57,500 nucleotides of DNA from Paenisporosarcina antarctica (GTDB lineage Bacteria; Bacillota; Bacilli; Bacillales_A; Planococcaceae), in NCBI RefSeq assembly GCF_004367585.1, contig NZ_CP038015.1, positions 3,835,001-3,892,500 on the forward strand, given 5' to 3'. Below the pieces are notes generated by a model. That model saw only the letters and a list, made by a program, of their open reading frames with translations. It was not told the DNA's origin and made no database searches. The position numbers and the translations under genes are program-made. This document shows positions 32,601 through 39,698 of the stretch, piece after piece. Each line of letters opens with the position of its first letter. Position 1 is the first letter of the stretch.

Positions 32601-33161
32601 TTTGATTTATATGCTCAAATGTTACAAGAAGCAATTGAAGAGAAACAAAGCGGCGTGAAAAAAGATGAAATCCCTGATGTCGAGATTTCTTTACCGTTTG
32701 ATGCTTATTTGCCAGATGTCTATATTCCGGACGGATTTCAAAAAATTCAAATGTATAAACGCATTAAAGCGGTGGAAAATGAGAAAGATTATGAAGATTT
32801 AGTTGATGAATTAATTGACCGTTTTGGAAATATGCCTATTGAAGCAGAACGCTTAATGCGAATTGCTCGAATAAAAGTATGGGCAAATCAAGCGAGCGTT
32901 GAATCAATTAAAGAACAGGATCATCATTTGACCATAAAGCTTTCCAAAAATGGCACTCAAACAACGAATGGTGCCATGTTAGTAGAGTCCTCTTTGACCT
33001 ATGGGCGTGCAGTTGGATTTAAAATGAACAATCAACAACAATTGCTTGTAACAATAGATGAAAAGAAAACAGGAAAGCATCATCCGTTTGATGTTTTAGA
33101 AGCCATGATGAAAATTTTGCCTGTATCACGAAAAGAAGTAGCTTCCTCACTTGGTGAGTAA
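29619..33161 (+). CDS. mfd: Transcription-repair coupling factor Mfd
   Basis: An 1180-residue ATP-dependent translocase that removes stalled RNA polymerase and recruits UvrA. It has a UvrB-like N-terminal module (about 1-350), an RNA-polymerase-interaction domain (about 485-560, KPGDYIVHIHHGIGKY), RecG-like motor domains with Walker A GDVGYGKTE at about 651-659, Walker B DEEQRFG at about 752, TATPIPRTLHMS and QLRGRVGRS, and a C-terminal inhibitory domain. Its length equals the B. subtilis protein. ATG 29619 follows AAGGAGG by 7 nt; a reading from 29532 passes through the repeat element and is rejected. Confidence 0.97.
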   Translation: MESLHRLLMKDHHINTLLTDIQKGIDQQLVTGLVGGSRPLFIQSIAKEMDKPILVVSPNLLHAQRLFEDMAKLLGEDQVRLYPADELIAADLSVSSPELRAERIETLEFMHSQKRGVVITPIAGLRRQMPNLKQWRASRLETAIGQEVILDDWLDHLVAMGYSRQPMVTAPGEFALRGGILDIYPIYLQHPIRIEFFDTEVDSIRTFSAEDQRSIKKLKKVCILPATEFVWTRSQLTNLAEKLEESLTSSLKKMKKAETKELLLQHINHDIELLRQGDVPDQMTKYVSILEDQPTFLGDYFAEDGLVLFDELGRIQETTNALEREEKDWYISLLEEGKTVHDVKLSFSFKEILGMLKQRKVYFSLFARTFSGIPLKKTIAFSCKPMQHFHGQMNLLKNEMERFVAGKFFVFILAEGKERQKKVKDVLEDYDMTSHVLVDQSIPEQPGIYIVEGEISSGFELPLQRLAVLTDNELFKQRPKKKTRPQKMTNAERIKSYSEIKPGDYIVHIHHGIGKYIGIETLEISGIHKDYLHIRYRADDKLFVPVDQIDQIQKYVASEEREPKLHKLGGAEWKKTKTKVTAAVQDIADDLIKLYAQRESEKGHAFEPDQDMQQAFEAAFAYEETEDQLRSIEEVKRDMEKERPMDRLVCGDVGYGKTEVAIRAAFKAVLDSKQIAFLVPTTILAQQHYETMKERFADFPVEVGLLSRFRSKKQQTETIKGLKSGTIDVVIGTHRLLSKDIVYHDLGLLIVDEEQRFGVTHKEKIKRFKTNVDVLTLTATPIPRTLHMSMIGVRDLSIIETPPANRFPVQTYVMEQNGALVRESIEREMARGGQSFYLYNRVEDMARKVDEIQMLVPEARVGFAHGQMTERELESVILAFLEGDYDVLVTTTIIETGIDIPNVNTLIVENADRMGLSQLYQLRGRVGRSNRVAYAYFMYQRDKVLTDVAEKRLQAIKEFTELGSGFKIAMRDLSIRGAGNLLGSQQHGFIDSVGFDLYAQMLQEAIEEKQSGVKKDEIPDVEISLPFDAYLPDVYIPDGFQKIQMYKRIKAVENEKDYEDLVDELIDRFGNMPIEAERLMRIARIKVWANQASVESIKEQDHHLTIKLSKNGTQTTNGAMLVESSLTYGRAVGFKMNNQQQLLVTIDEKKTGKHHPFDVLEAMMKILPVSRKEVASSLGE

Positions 33162-33170
33162 TACCGACCT

Positions 33171-33201
33171 TGCATAAATTGTCCAACAATGATGCATACT
33201 A
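33171..33201 (+). promoter_or_regulatory. Sigma-G promoter of spoVT
   Basis: TGCATA, 18-bp spacer, CATACTA, both in agreement with the sigma-G consensus. spoVT is a known sigma-G gene. Confidence 0.65.
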
Positions 33202-33257
33202 TGGGAGAAATTTTGAAATTCTGAAATTTGAATTCTGTCGAAAGTGAGGCAACAAAG

Positions 33258-33794
33258 ATGAAAGCAACAGGTATCGTCAGACGAATTGATGATCTCGGCC
33301 GTATTGTCATTCCAAAAGAAATTAGAAGAACCCTTCGAATTCGTGAAGGAGATCCACTCGAAATTTTTACGGACCGTGATGGAGAAGTTATATTAAAAAA
33401 GTACTCCCCAATTAGTGAACTTGGTGATTTCGCCCAAGAGTATGCAGAAACATTGTATTCAACCTTAGGGACACCCGCTTTTATTAGTGATCGAGATGAG
33501 ATGATCGCGGTGGCGGGTGTGTCAAAAAAAGATTATTTGAATCGTCGTTTATCTTCTCAAGCAGAAGACATTCTACAATTGCGTACAATTGTTTCGGAAA
33601 AAATGGAAAAAACGATAGAATGGATACCCGGGCAAGTTGAACAGGTGAAATCCTATTGTGTAGCACCAATTATTGCCGCCGGTAATCCTATAGGTGCAGT
33701 CTATTTGTTATCAAAAGTCCATTTCATTGGAGATGCAGAACTAAAAGCAGTAGAAACAGCTGCTCACTTCCTAGCCAAACAAATGGAACACTGA
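33258..33794 (+). CDS. spoVT: Stage V sporulation protein T
   Basis: A 178-residue forespore regulator that tunes sigma-G genes. The N-terminal AbrB-like swapped hairpin (MKATGIVRRIDDLGRIVIPK, about 1-50) binds DNA; the C-terminal GAF-like domain (about 58-178) gives the tetramer and possibly ligand binding. It starts at ATG 33258 behind GTGAGGC. The stop codon itself lies in the first copy of the 120-bp repeat (AACACTGA), so the array seems to have grown out of the end of this gene. Confidence 0.95.
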   Translation: MKATGIVRRIDDLGRIVIPKEIRRTLRIREGDPLEIFTDRDGEVILKKYSPISELGDFAQEYAETLYSTLGTPAFISDRDEMIAVAGVSKKDYLNRRLSSQAEDILQLRTIVSEKMEKTIEWIPGQVEQVKSYCVAPIIAAGNPIGAVYLLSKVHFIGDAELKAVETAAHFLAKQMEH

Positions 33795-34200
33795 AAAGTG
33801 GAGAAGCCCACTTTAGACCGACACCGGCGCTGGAAGAAACGACTCGAAAACTTGTTTTCGAATGAGTTTCTGAAGCTTAGGCGCGGTCTGGGCTTAGCAA
33901 CTGGCCAACACTGAAATGTGGAGAAGCCTACTCTAGCTCGACTCCTCTGGTGGAAGAAACGAATCGAAAACCCATTTTCGAATGAGTTTCTGAAGCAGAG
34001 GTGCGAGCTGGGCTTAGCAACTGGCCAACACTGAAAAGCGTAGAAGGCCATGGTAGACCGACTCCGACGTTGGAACAAGGTTTCCTCTGCGACGAGTAAC
34101 CGCAGGAGCAAATCGAATCATAAACTTGTTTTCGAATGAGGTTGTGAAACGGAGGTGCGGTCTGGCCTTCGGAGCTAGCCAACACTGAAATGTGGAACGT
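33787..34200 (+). repeat. 120-bp tandem array of long hairpins behind spoVT
   Basis: Units begin with AACACTGAAA at 33787, 33907, 34027 and 34181 (last one partial). Units 1 and 2 are exactly 120 bp; unit 3 is 154 bp because about 34 bp of another dispersed element is inserted at about 34073-34106. Each unit folds into one long hairpin. Unit 1: AAGCCC/GGGCTT, AGACCG/CGGTCT, GAAAC/GTTTC, TCGAAAA/TTTTCGA. Unit 2 has AGCTCG/CGAGCT and CCTCTG/CAGAGG in the same places; unit 3 has AAGGCC/GGCCTT, AGACCG/CGGTCT and CTCCG/CGGAG. The arms change together, so the structure is kept. A terminator follows, so the array would be the 3' part of the spoVT transcript. Confidence 0.88.
34073..34106 (+). repeat. 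Dispersed GCAGGAGCA element, copy 3, inside repeat unit 3
   Basis: CTCTGCGACGAGTAACCGCA followed by GGAGCAAA interrupts the unit relative to units 1 and 2. The core GCGACGAGTAACCGCAGGAG is shared with copies at about 17674, 27635 and (reversed) 50035. Confidence 0.65.
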
Positions 34201-34208
34201 GCCGAATG

Positions 34209-34246
34209 AAAAACGTCTTCTTAAACACTCAAGAAGACGTTTTTTT
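34209..34246 (+). terminator. Terminator after the spoVT repeat array
   Basis: AAAACGTCTTCTT pairs with AAGAAGACGTTTT across an 8-nt loop, then T residues. TATAAT at 34252-34257 just behind it could belong to a yabM promoter, but its -35 is poor. Confidence 0.88.
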
Positions 34247-34318
34247 CGTGTTATAATTAAGCCATTAATAGTACAGAAGCCCACTCTAGCCATGGCTTTA
34301 GTGGAATGAGGAAAAAGT

Positions 34319-35941
34319 ATGAACAATGAATGGACGATGCAAAAATTTATGAAAGGCGCGGTGTTGTTAACGATTGCAGCCTTAATCGTCAAAGCTCTAA
34401 GTGCAGTTTACCGAATTCCTTTTCAAAACATTGTAGGGGACCAAGGATTTTACATATACCAACAAGTGTATCCATTTATCGGGGTGCTTACGGTTTGGAC
34501 ATCTTATGGTTTTGCAGTCGCCATTTCAAAACTTTTGGCAGATGCACATGACCAACAGGAAGACGATAACTATAGAGCGACTATCTTACGAATTGCATTT
34601 ATTTATTTAAGTGTTATATCAATCATCAGTTTTACAGTGTTATTTTCAGGAGCGGATGTATTAGCTAGATGGATGGGTGATGATGATCTGGCACAATTAC
34701 TACGCACAGGCTCGTTTGTCGTGTTATTAATGCCTGTTCTTGCTGTGCTAAAGGGTTCGTTTCAATCTCAAGGTCGAATGGAACCGGTTGCCTATGGACA
34801 AGTTGTAGAACAAACGGTGCGAGTAACGGTTATTTTAATTGGTACATTCATCGTTGTAAAGACGGGGGCATCTTTATATACGGCCGGGAGCACAGCTCTA
34901 TTAGGTGCCATTGTAGGTGAAATTGCGGGTATTGTACTTCTTTTGCTATTTGTGCGAAAAAAATCTTCTCATGAATTCTTGAAAAGGGTCCCTAATACTA
35001 TAAAAATTGTTCCAATTGTCAAGAATTTGACTGTCATTAGCTTAAGTGTCAGCATGAGTTCACTCATTTTGTTATTTTTTCAACTGGTAGACTCTTTTAC
35101 GGTTTTTAGTAGCTTACTAGAAACTGGAATGGATCGATTAACAGCGATGGAAACAAAAGGCATGTATGACCGAGGGTTACCTCTTGTTCAAATGGGAATA
35201 TTAATCGCTTCTACGTTGTCACTTTCTATTGTTCCATTAATTGCCCATACAACTCAAAAGAAGACTGGTAGAACTGCTATTCCATTTGCACAACTGACGT
35301 TTAAAATCGCACTTTTATTTGGGACAGCTGCAACACTCGGTCTTATATTAGTGTTATCGCCAGTTAACGAGATGTTGTTTGAAACGAGAGATTTATCGAC
35401 AACGATATCAGTGTTTTGTATCCAAATCTTTTGGCTGTCGTTAATATTAACGATGACATCTATGCTGCAAGGATTAGGAAAAGTAATTTTCCCTGCAATC
35501 TTACTGATTATTGGACTCATCATAAAATTACTTTGCAATGCATGGTTATTACCTAAGTATGGAATAATGGGAGCAGCTGTTGCTAGTAATATTGGATTTA
35601 TTTTTATTGCGATAAGCTTATATCTGTATTTATATTCAATTTGGAAGATTCGTTTTGCACCAGCTAGATTTTATGGACATTTAGCAGTAGCTTGTCTATG
35701 TATGATAGTCACTGTAATGACATGGATATTTGTAGCCGATAGTTGGTTATTTGATGGGCTTTCCAGTCGTATAGGCGCTACGTTTACTGCACTAACAAGT
35801 GTGGGGTTAGGCGCGGTCGTCTTTTTACTTTACATAGCAAAGAGCCGTATTATTGCGGAAAAAGAATGGTTTTTATTGCCGCTTGGAAGAAGAATGGCTA
35901 TGGTTCAATTGTGGCTATATGATAAAAACAGAAAGAGGTGA
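34319..35941 (+). CDS. MOP-superfamily polysaccharide/lipid flippase (YabM/SpoVB-like)
   Basis: A 540-residue membrane protein of the MATE/MVF/polysaccharide transporter superfamily with about 14 hydrophobic segments starting at about residue 10. B. subtilis YabM is a paralogue of SpoVB and of the lipid II flippase Amj/MurJ group. A role in moving an undecaprenyl-linked precursor across the membrane is inferred from family, and its substrate is unknown. Its stop lies 5 bp before the chosen yabN start. It has GAGGAAA before the ATG. Confidence 0.85.
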   Translation: MNNEWTMQKFMKGAVLLTIAALIVKALSAVYRIPFQNIVGDQGFYIYQQVYPFIGVLTVWTSYGFAVAISKLLADAHDQQEDDNYRATILRIAFIYLSVISIISFTVLFSGADVLARWMGDDDLAQLLRTGSFVVLLMPVLAVLKGSFQSQGRMEPVAYGQVVEQTVRVTVILIGTFIVVKTGASLYTAGSTALLGAIVGEIAGIVLLLLFVRKKSSHEFLKRVPNTIKIVPIVKNLTVISLSVSMSSLILLFFQLVDSFTVFSSLLETGMDRLTAMETKGMYDRGLPLVQMGILIASTLSLSIVPLIAHTTQKKTGRTAIPFAQLTFKIALLFGTAATLGLILVLSPVNEMLFETRDLSTTISVFCIQIFWLSLILTMTSMLQGLGKVIFPAILLIIGLIIKLLCNAWLLPKYGIMGAAVASNIGFIFIAISLYLYLYSIWKIRFAPARFYGHLAVACLCMIVTVMTWIFVADSWLFDGLSSRIGATFTALTSVGLGAVVFLLYIAKSRIIAEKEWFLLPLGRRMAMVQLWLYDKNRKR

Positions 35942-35946
35942 TGCAT

Positions 35947-37410
35947 GTGAATACAATTACAGTGCTCGGCTTAGGAGCAGGAGATTTAGATCAGTTACCA
36001 CTTGGTGTGTATAAAACGTTGGTAAAAGCACAACGACTTTATGTGCGAACTGCTGAACATCCGGTCTTACAAGAATTGGGGAATGAAGGCATTACATATA
36101 AAAGTTTTGATGAGATCTATGAAAAACACGATGGCTTCGAAGCTGTTTATCAAGAGATTGTTGAAACATTAATTACATTAGCACAATCAGGTCCTTTGTT
36201 TTATGCGGTTCCAGGTCATCCGTTAGTTGCTGAGCAAACCGTTCAGTGGTTAGTAGATGCTGAAAAAGAGGGGCGCATTCAACTTGAAATTGTCGGAGGG
36301 CAAAGTTTTTTAGATCCAATTTTTAATGCATTGCGTATTGATCCGATTGAAGGCTTTCAATTACTGGATGGGACGATGTTTAAGCGCGATGATGTGCACA
36401 TGTCACAACATGTATTAATTGCTCAAGTATATGATGCTTACAGTGCTTCTGATGTGAAGTTAACGTTAATGGAGAAGTATCCAGAAGACTATCTAGTTAC
36501 AATTGTTACAGCTGCTGGTACTAGCGAAGAAGTACTGAGAGTTGTACCTTTATTCGAACTTGATCGTGCAACAGAATTAAATAATTTAACGACAATCTAT
36601 GTTCCTCCGGTTAGTAGCCGTGAAGAGCGAATTAAAGAATGGTCAACATTCAGAGAAATTATTACGAAGCTCCGTGCGCCTGATGGTTGTCCATGGGATC
36701 GTGAACAAACACATGAGACATTAAAAAAATATTTAATAGAAGAAGTGCATGAATTTTTACAAGCTGTAAATGATCAAGATGATGATGGAATGATAGAAGA
36801 ACTAGGAGACGTTTTGCTTCAAGTTTTTTTACATGCTCAAATTGGGGAAGATAATGGATACTTTAGTTTAGAAGATGTGCTTGAAAGTGTTTCTTCTAAA
36901 ATGATTCATAGACATCCGCATGTCTTTAGTGATGTGGAAGTTGAAGGTACAGAGGATGTATTACGTAATTGGCAACAATTAAAATCTGTTGAAAAAGGCA
37001 ATCATAAGAAACGAATTCTAGAAGGACAAGAACGGTCAGAATCGTCACTTTTGACCTCGTATAATTTTCAAAAATCTGCCGCTAAAGTGGGCTTTGATTG
37101 GCCAAATGCAGAAGGCGCTTGGTTAAAGTTTGACGAAGAATGGCAAGAATTTAAACATGAAATTACGGGTGGTACAGCAACTTCACAACTCGATGAATTA
37201 GGAGATGTGTTATTTACAATTGTCAATGTCGCTCGTTTTTACGGTCTTTCTCCTGAAGAAGCCATGATGCATGCGAATCGAAAATTCAAAACTCGTTTTC
37301 ATTGCGTTGAAGACAGTGTGGCTCAAGGTAAAGGTGAATTTAGTGCCTATACATTGAATGAACTCGAGAAATTTTGGCAACAGGCCAAACAAATAAAAGG
37401 GGATGTATGA
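35947..37410 (+). CDS. yabN: MazG nucleoside triphosphate pyrophosphohydrolase with N-terminal methylase-like domain (YabN)
   Basis: A 487-residue fusion typical of Bacillales. An N-terminal tetrapyrrole-methylase-like domain (about 1-220: ITVLGLGAGDLDQLPLG, YAVPGHPLVAE) is followed by two MazG modules (about 235-330 and 370-480) with EExxE metal sites such as EEVHEFLQAV and EELGDVL. It probably hydrolyses aberrant NTPs. I chose GTG 35947 because GAGGTG lies 6 nt ahead; GTG 35938 and ATG 35941 overlap the ribosome site. Confidence 0.92.
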   Translation: MNTITVLGLGAGDLDQLPLGVYKTLVKAQRLYVRTAEHPVLQELGNEGITYKSFDEIYEKHDGFEAVYQEIVETLITLAQSGPLFYAVPGHPLVAEQTVQWLVDAEKEGRIQLEIVGGQSFLDPIFNALRIDPIEGFQLLDGTMFKRDDVHMSQHVLIAQVYDAYSASDVKLTLMEKYPEDYLVTIVTAAGTSEEVLRVVPLFELDRATELNNLTTIYVPPVSSREERIKEWSTFREIITKLRAPDGCPWDREQTHETLKKYLIEEVHEFLQAVNDQDDDGMIEELGDVLLQVFLHAQIGEDNGYFSLEDVLESVSSKMIHRHPHVFSDVEVEGTEDVLRNWQQLKSVEKGNHKKRILEGQERSESSLLTSYNFQKSAAKVGFDWPNAEGAWLKFDEEWQEFKHEITGGTATSQLDELGDVLFTIVNVARFYGLSPEEAMMHANRKFKTRFHCVEDSVAQGKGEFSAYTLNELEKFWQQAKQIKGDV

Positions 37411-37411
37411 T

Positions 37412-37702
37412 ATGAGATTAGATAAATTTTTAAAAGTATCTCGTTTGATTAAACGACGTACACTTGCTAAAGAAGTAGCAGATCAAGGACGTATCACGGT
37501 CAACGGAAAAGTGAGTAAAGCAAGTTCAGTCATTAAAGTGGGAGATGAATTGGGCATTCGCTTCGGCCAAAAAGTCGTAACTACCCGTATTGAGATGCTC
37601 AAAGAGACCGTGAAAAAAGAAGAGTCAATTATGATGTATACCATATTAAAAGAAGAAAGGCTTGAAAAAGTCGAACCTGAATTTATTGATGATGAAGATT
37701 AA
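37412..37702 (+). CDS. rqcP: Ribosome quality control factor RqcP (YabO)
   Basis: A 96-residue S4-domain RNA-binding protein. In B. subtilis RqcP works with RqcH to add alanine tails to nascent chains on split 50S subunits. MRLDKFLKVSRLIKRRTLAK, then GRITVNGKVSKASSVIKVGD, is the S4 fold. The tail is about ten residues longer than in B. subtilis. Start ATG 37412 (not ATG 37403) has AAGGGG 9 nt ahead. Confidence 0.93.
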   Translation: MRLDKFLKVSRLIKRRTLAKEVADQGRITVNGKVSKASSVIKVGDELGIRFGQKVVTTRIEMLKETVKKEESIMMYTILKEERLEKVEPEFIDDED

Positions 37703-37707
37703 ATGGT

Positions 37708-37737
37708 AAGCATGGCCAAAAGTGGTCATGCTTTTTT
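37708..37737 (+). terminator. rqcP terminator
   Basis: AAGCATGGCCA pairs with TGGTCATGCTT across an AAAG loop (one G-U pair), then T residues. Confidence 0.85.
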
Positions 37738-37754
37738 GTTTGCTTGCATATAGT
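37725..37754 (+). promoter_or_regulatory. Sigma-E-type promoter of yabP
   Basis: GTCATGCTT (-35) and CATATAGT (-10) resemble the mother-cell sigma-E consensus with suitable spacing. The -35 is formed by the 3' arm of the rqcP terminator. yabP is a sigma-E gene in B. subtilis. Confidence 0.4.
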
Positions 37755-37785
37755 TAATGGACTGGACAAGTAAAGGAGGAATTTT

Positions 37786-38085
37786 ATGCAATATCAAGCC
37801 GAACATGCATCCATGGCAATTCCATCAGGAGATCATGTCATTAGTTTACGAAATCGCAAGCGTATGGACTTAACATCTGTCAAATCTATTGAACGTTTTG
37901 ATCAAGAAGAGTTTGCCGTTCTAACATCTCAAGGGCATTTAAGTATTAAAGGTGACGAGTTACGCATTGTTCATTTAGATGTAGATAAAGGGTTGCTGAC
38001 ACTTGAAGGAAATGTGCGCACGTTCCAATATGATGAAGAAGAACGTGAACCTAACCGTAATTTCTTGCATAAATTGTTTGGATGA
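37786..38085 (+). CDS. yabP: Spore cortex/coat assembly protein YabP
   Basis: A 99-residue protein of the YabP/YqfC family (SpoIVA-era mother-cell proteins). It shows HVISLRNRKRMDLTSVKSIERFDQEEF and a beta-rich remainder. In B. subtilis yabP and yabQ are needed for cortex formation. AAAGGAGGAA precedes the ATG; its stop overlaps the yabQ start by 4 bp. Confidence 0.93.
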   Translation: MQYQAEHASMAIPSGDHVISLRNRKRMDLTSVKSIERFDQEEFAVLTSQGHLSIKGDELRIVHLDVDKGLLTLEGNVRTFQYDEEEREPNRNFLHKLFG

Positions 38086-38543
38086 CAATTTCTTATCAAT
38101 TTCTAAGTCTGTTGGCCATGATTGCAAGTGGCGTGGCCGCAGGTTTTTTAGTTGAAAGTTTTCGAGACAGTTGTCAAGCTCTCCGTCCAGGCGCTTTACT
38201 TAGACGTTACCAAGGGTTATTTGAAATCTTGTTATGGTTGGTGCTTGGAATCGCGAGTTTCTACTTATTATTTTATTTAAGAGATGGGGCATGGCGAATA
38301 TACGACCCGCTTGCTCAAATTGTCGGCATCATCACGTATGAATTATGGTTTAGACAGCCGATGCTTATAGGTAGACGTGTGTTTATAAGATTAGTCGTTC
38401 AGCCAATTTGGTGGATACTCCACTTAGTTGTAACCATCATTCGTCATATAGTTCGCATCCTTGTAAAAATTTTAATGGTTATTATTTGGCCTTTTTTAAA
38501 AATAATTAAAAAAATACCCCGAAGGTCCCTTCAAAAAAAATAA
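38082..38543 (+). CDS. yabQ: Spore cortex biosynthesis protein YabQ
   Basis: A 153-residue membrane protein with about four to five hydrophobic segments (about 5-25, 44-63, 68-90, 108-145) and a basic C terminus. Family YabQ is found only in spore formers and localises to the forespore membranes. It is co-translated with yabP (ATGA overlap). Confidence 0.9.
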   Translation: MTISYQFLSLLAMIASGVAAGFLVESFRDSCQALRPGALLRRYQGLFEILLWLVLGIASFYLLFYLRDGAWRIYDPLAQIVGIITYELWFRQPMLIGRRVFIRLVVQPIWWILHLVVTIIRHIVRILVKILMVIIWPFLKIIKKIPRRSLQKK

Positions 38544-38558
38544 TAAATCAGTTATAAT
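38530..38558 (+). promoter_or_regulatory. Candidate sigma-A promoter of divIC
   Basis: TTCAAA, 17-bp spacer, a perfect TATAAT. Predicted start near 38565. Confidence 0.4.
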
Positions 38559-38603
38559 TGCAACTACTAAATGGTTGACAAATTATGGCTGGGAGTGAAT
38601 GAC

Positions 38604-39017
38604 TTGGGTGTGAATAATAATGAAAATGAAGAAAATCGCAAAATCTCATCCATTAATAAAGAGTATGTCCACTCGGTTGAACGTCAAGAAAAGCGCCAAA
38701 AAGCACATAAAATGCGTTTATTTAGACGATTAGCTGCTTTTTCTGTCATTGTAGTTTTTGTAATGGGTTGGTTAACCTTTACAATGTTTACCCAATCACA
38801 AGCGTTAGCTGCAAAAGAAGAGAAGAAAGAAGAAGCTATACAAGCATTGGAACAAGTTAAATACGAACAAGATATGTTGAAAACTCAAATTCTAAAGTTA
38901 AATGATGATGATTATATTGTGAAACTCGCAAGAAAAGAATATTTCCTTTCTAATGAGGGTGAAATTATTTTTGCAATTCCTGAAAAAGATGACAAAAATA
39001 ACGATTCAAAAGAGTAG
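38604..39017 (+). CDS. divIC: Septum formation protein DivIC
   Basis: A 137-residue bitopic membrane protein of the divisome (FtsB-like). It has a basic cytoplasmic N terminus (about 1-46), one TM helix at about 47-66 and an extracellular coiled coil (about 68-112). It ends with ARKEYFLSNEGEIIFAIP, a DivIC hallmark, and pairs with FtsL and DivIB. I chose TTG 38604 because GGGAGTG lies 6 nt ahead. ATG 38571 is in frame but would sit almost on the predicted transcription start with no ribosome site; GTG 38610 is possible. Confidence 0.9.
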   Translation: MGVNNNENEENRKISSINKEYVHSVERQEKRQKAHKMRLFRRLAAFSVIVVFVMGWLTFTMFTQSQALAAKEEKKEEAIQALEQVKYEQDMLKTQILKLNDDDYIVKLARKEYFLSNEGEIIFAIPEKDDKNNDSKE

Positions 39018-39042
39018 TCTTATTGACACTCTTTTTTTTTTT
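39008..39042 (+). terminator. divIC terminator
   Basis: AGAGT plus GTC pair with GAC plus ACTCT, with one unpaired A, followed by a run of more than ten T. Confidence 0.75.
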
Positions 39043-39143
39043 GGATATAATTAAAAGGGGAGACTTGATTTTCTGAGTCCGTTATTACGATTACAAGGTT
39101 TCTAAAGGAGCCGGCTTAATTTTTAAGGAGGAGCATTTTTTTT

Positions 39144-39566
39144 ATGTCAATTGAAGTAGGCAGCAAGGTACAAGGTAAAGTAACAGGAATCACAAATTTC
39201 GGAGCATTCGTCGAACTACCAGGTGGCTCAACAGGTCTTGTTCATATCAGTGAAGTTGCTGATAATTATGTGAAAGATATCAACGAGCATTTGAAAGTCG
39301 GGGACATGGTTGAAGTAAAAGTGATGAATGTCGAGGCTGACGGTAAAATCGGCTTATCTATTCGTAAAGCCAAGCCACAAGCTGAGCGACCAGAACGTCC
39401 TCAACGACCACGTCCAAATAATCGTCCAAACGATCGAGACCGTCCATTCAAAGAGAATTTCGAACAAAAAATGGCACGTTTCTTAAAAGATAGTGAAGAA
39501 CGTTTAACCACTTTGAAACGCGCAACTGAAACTAAACGTGGCGGTCGTGGCGCAAAACGAGGATAA
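39144..39566 (+). CDS. yabR: S1-domain RNA-binding protein (YabR)
   Basis: A 140-residue protein with one N-terminal S1/OB domain (about 1-75: GSKVQGKVTGITNFGAFVEL, GLVHISEVA, VKVMNVEADGKIGLSIRKA), then a Pro/Arg-rich linker (RPERPQRPRPNNRP) and a basic Gly/Arg tail (GGRGAKRG). It is a general stress protein 13-like RNA binder of unknown target, located between divIC and the tRNAs as in B. subtilis. AAGGAGG precedes the ATG. Confidence 0.92.
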   Translation: MSIEVGSKVQGKVTGITNFGAFVELPGGSTGLVHISEVADNYVKDINEHLKVGDMVEVKVMNVEADGKIGLSIRKAKPQAERPERPQRPRPNNRPNDRDRPFKENFEQKMARFLKDSEERLTTLKRATETKRGGRGAKRG

Positions 39567-39607
39567 TTTGCTGGCTGTTTTAATCGTAGAAAAAGTGTTT
39601 ATTATAG

Positions 39608-39638
39608 CATCTCCGCTCGTTGCGGAGATGTTTTTTTG
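39608..39638 (+). terminator. yabR terminator
   Basis: CATCTCCGC pairs with GCGGAGATG across TCGTT, then seven T. Confidence 0.88.
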
Positions 39639-39698
39639 TATTTTAAATATAGAATGCATGGAATAAGTACATAAACATAACAGAAAGGAGTGTTAGCT

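Larger units (their letters stand above)
33795..34318. other. spoVT-yabM intergenic stretch
   Basis: A 524-bp stretch filled by the 120-bp hairpin array, its terminator, and a short fragment of the array arm (AGAAGCCCACTCTAGCCATG at about 34276). Minus-strand open frames of 115 and 154 codons exist here only because 120 is a multiple of three. Confidence 0.7.

Noticed and set aside
33764-34111. 115-codon minus-strand frame with 40-residue repeats
   Set aside because: It is the antisense reading of the 120-bp hairpin array. It stays open because the period is a multiple of three; it has no ribosome site and overlaps the end of spoVT.
33787-34200. CRISPR array
   Set aside because: Units are 120 bp, few, adjacent without unique spacers of constant length, and no cas genes are near.
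33928-34392. 154-codon minus-strand frame
   Set aside because: It runs through the terminator and the start of yabM in antisense and has no coding features.
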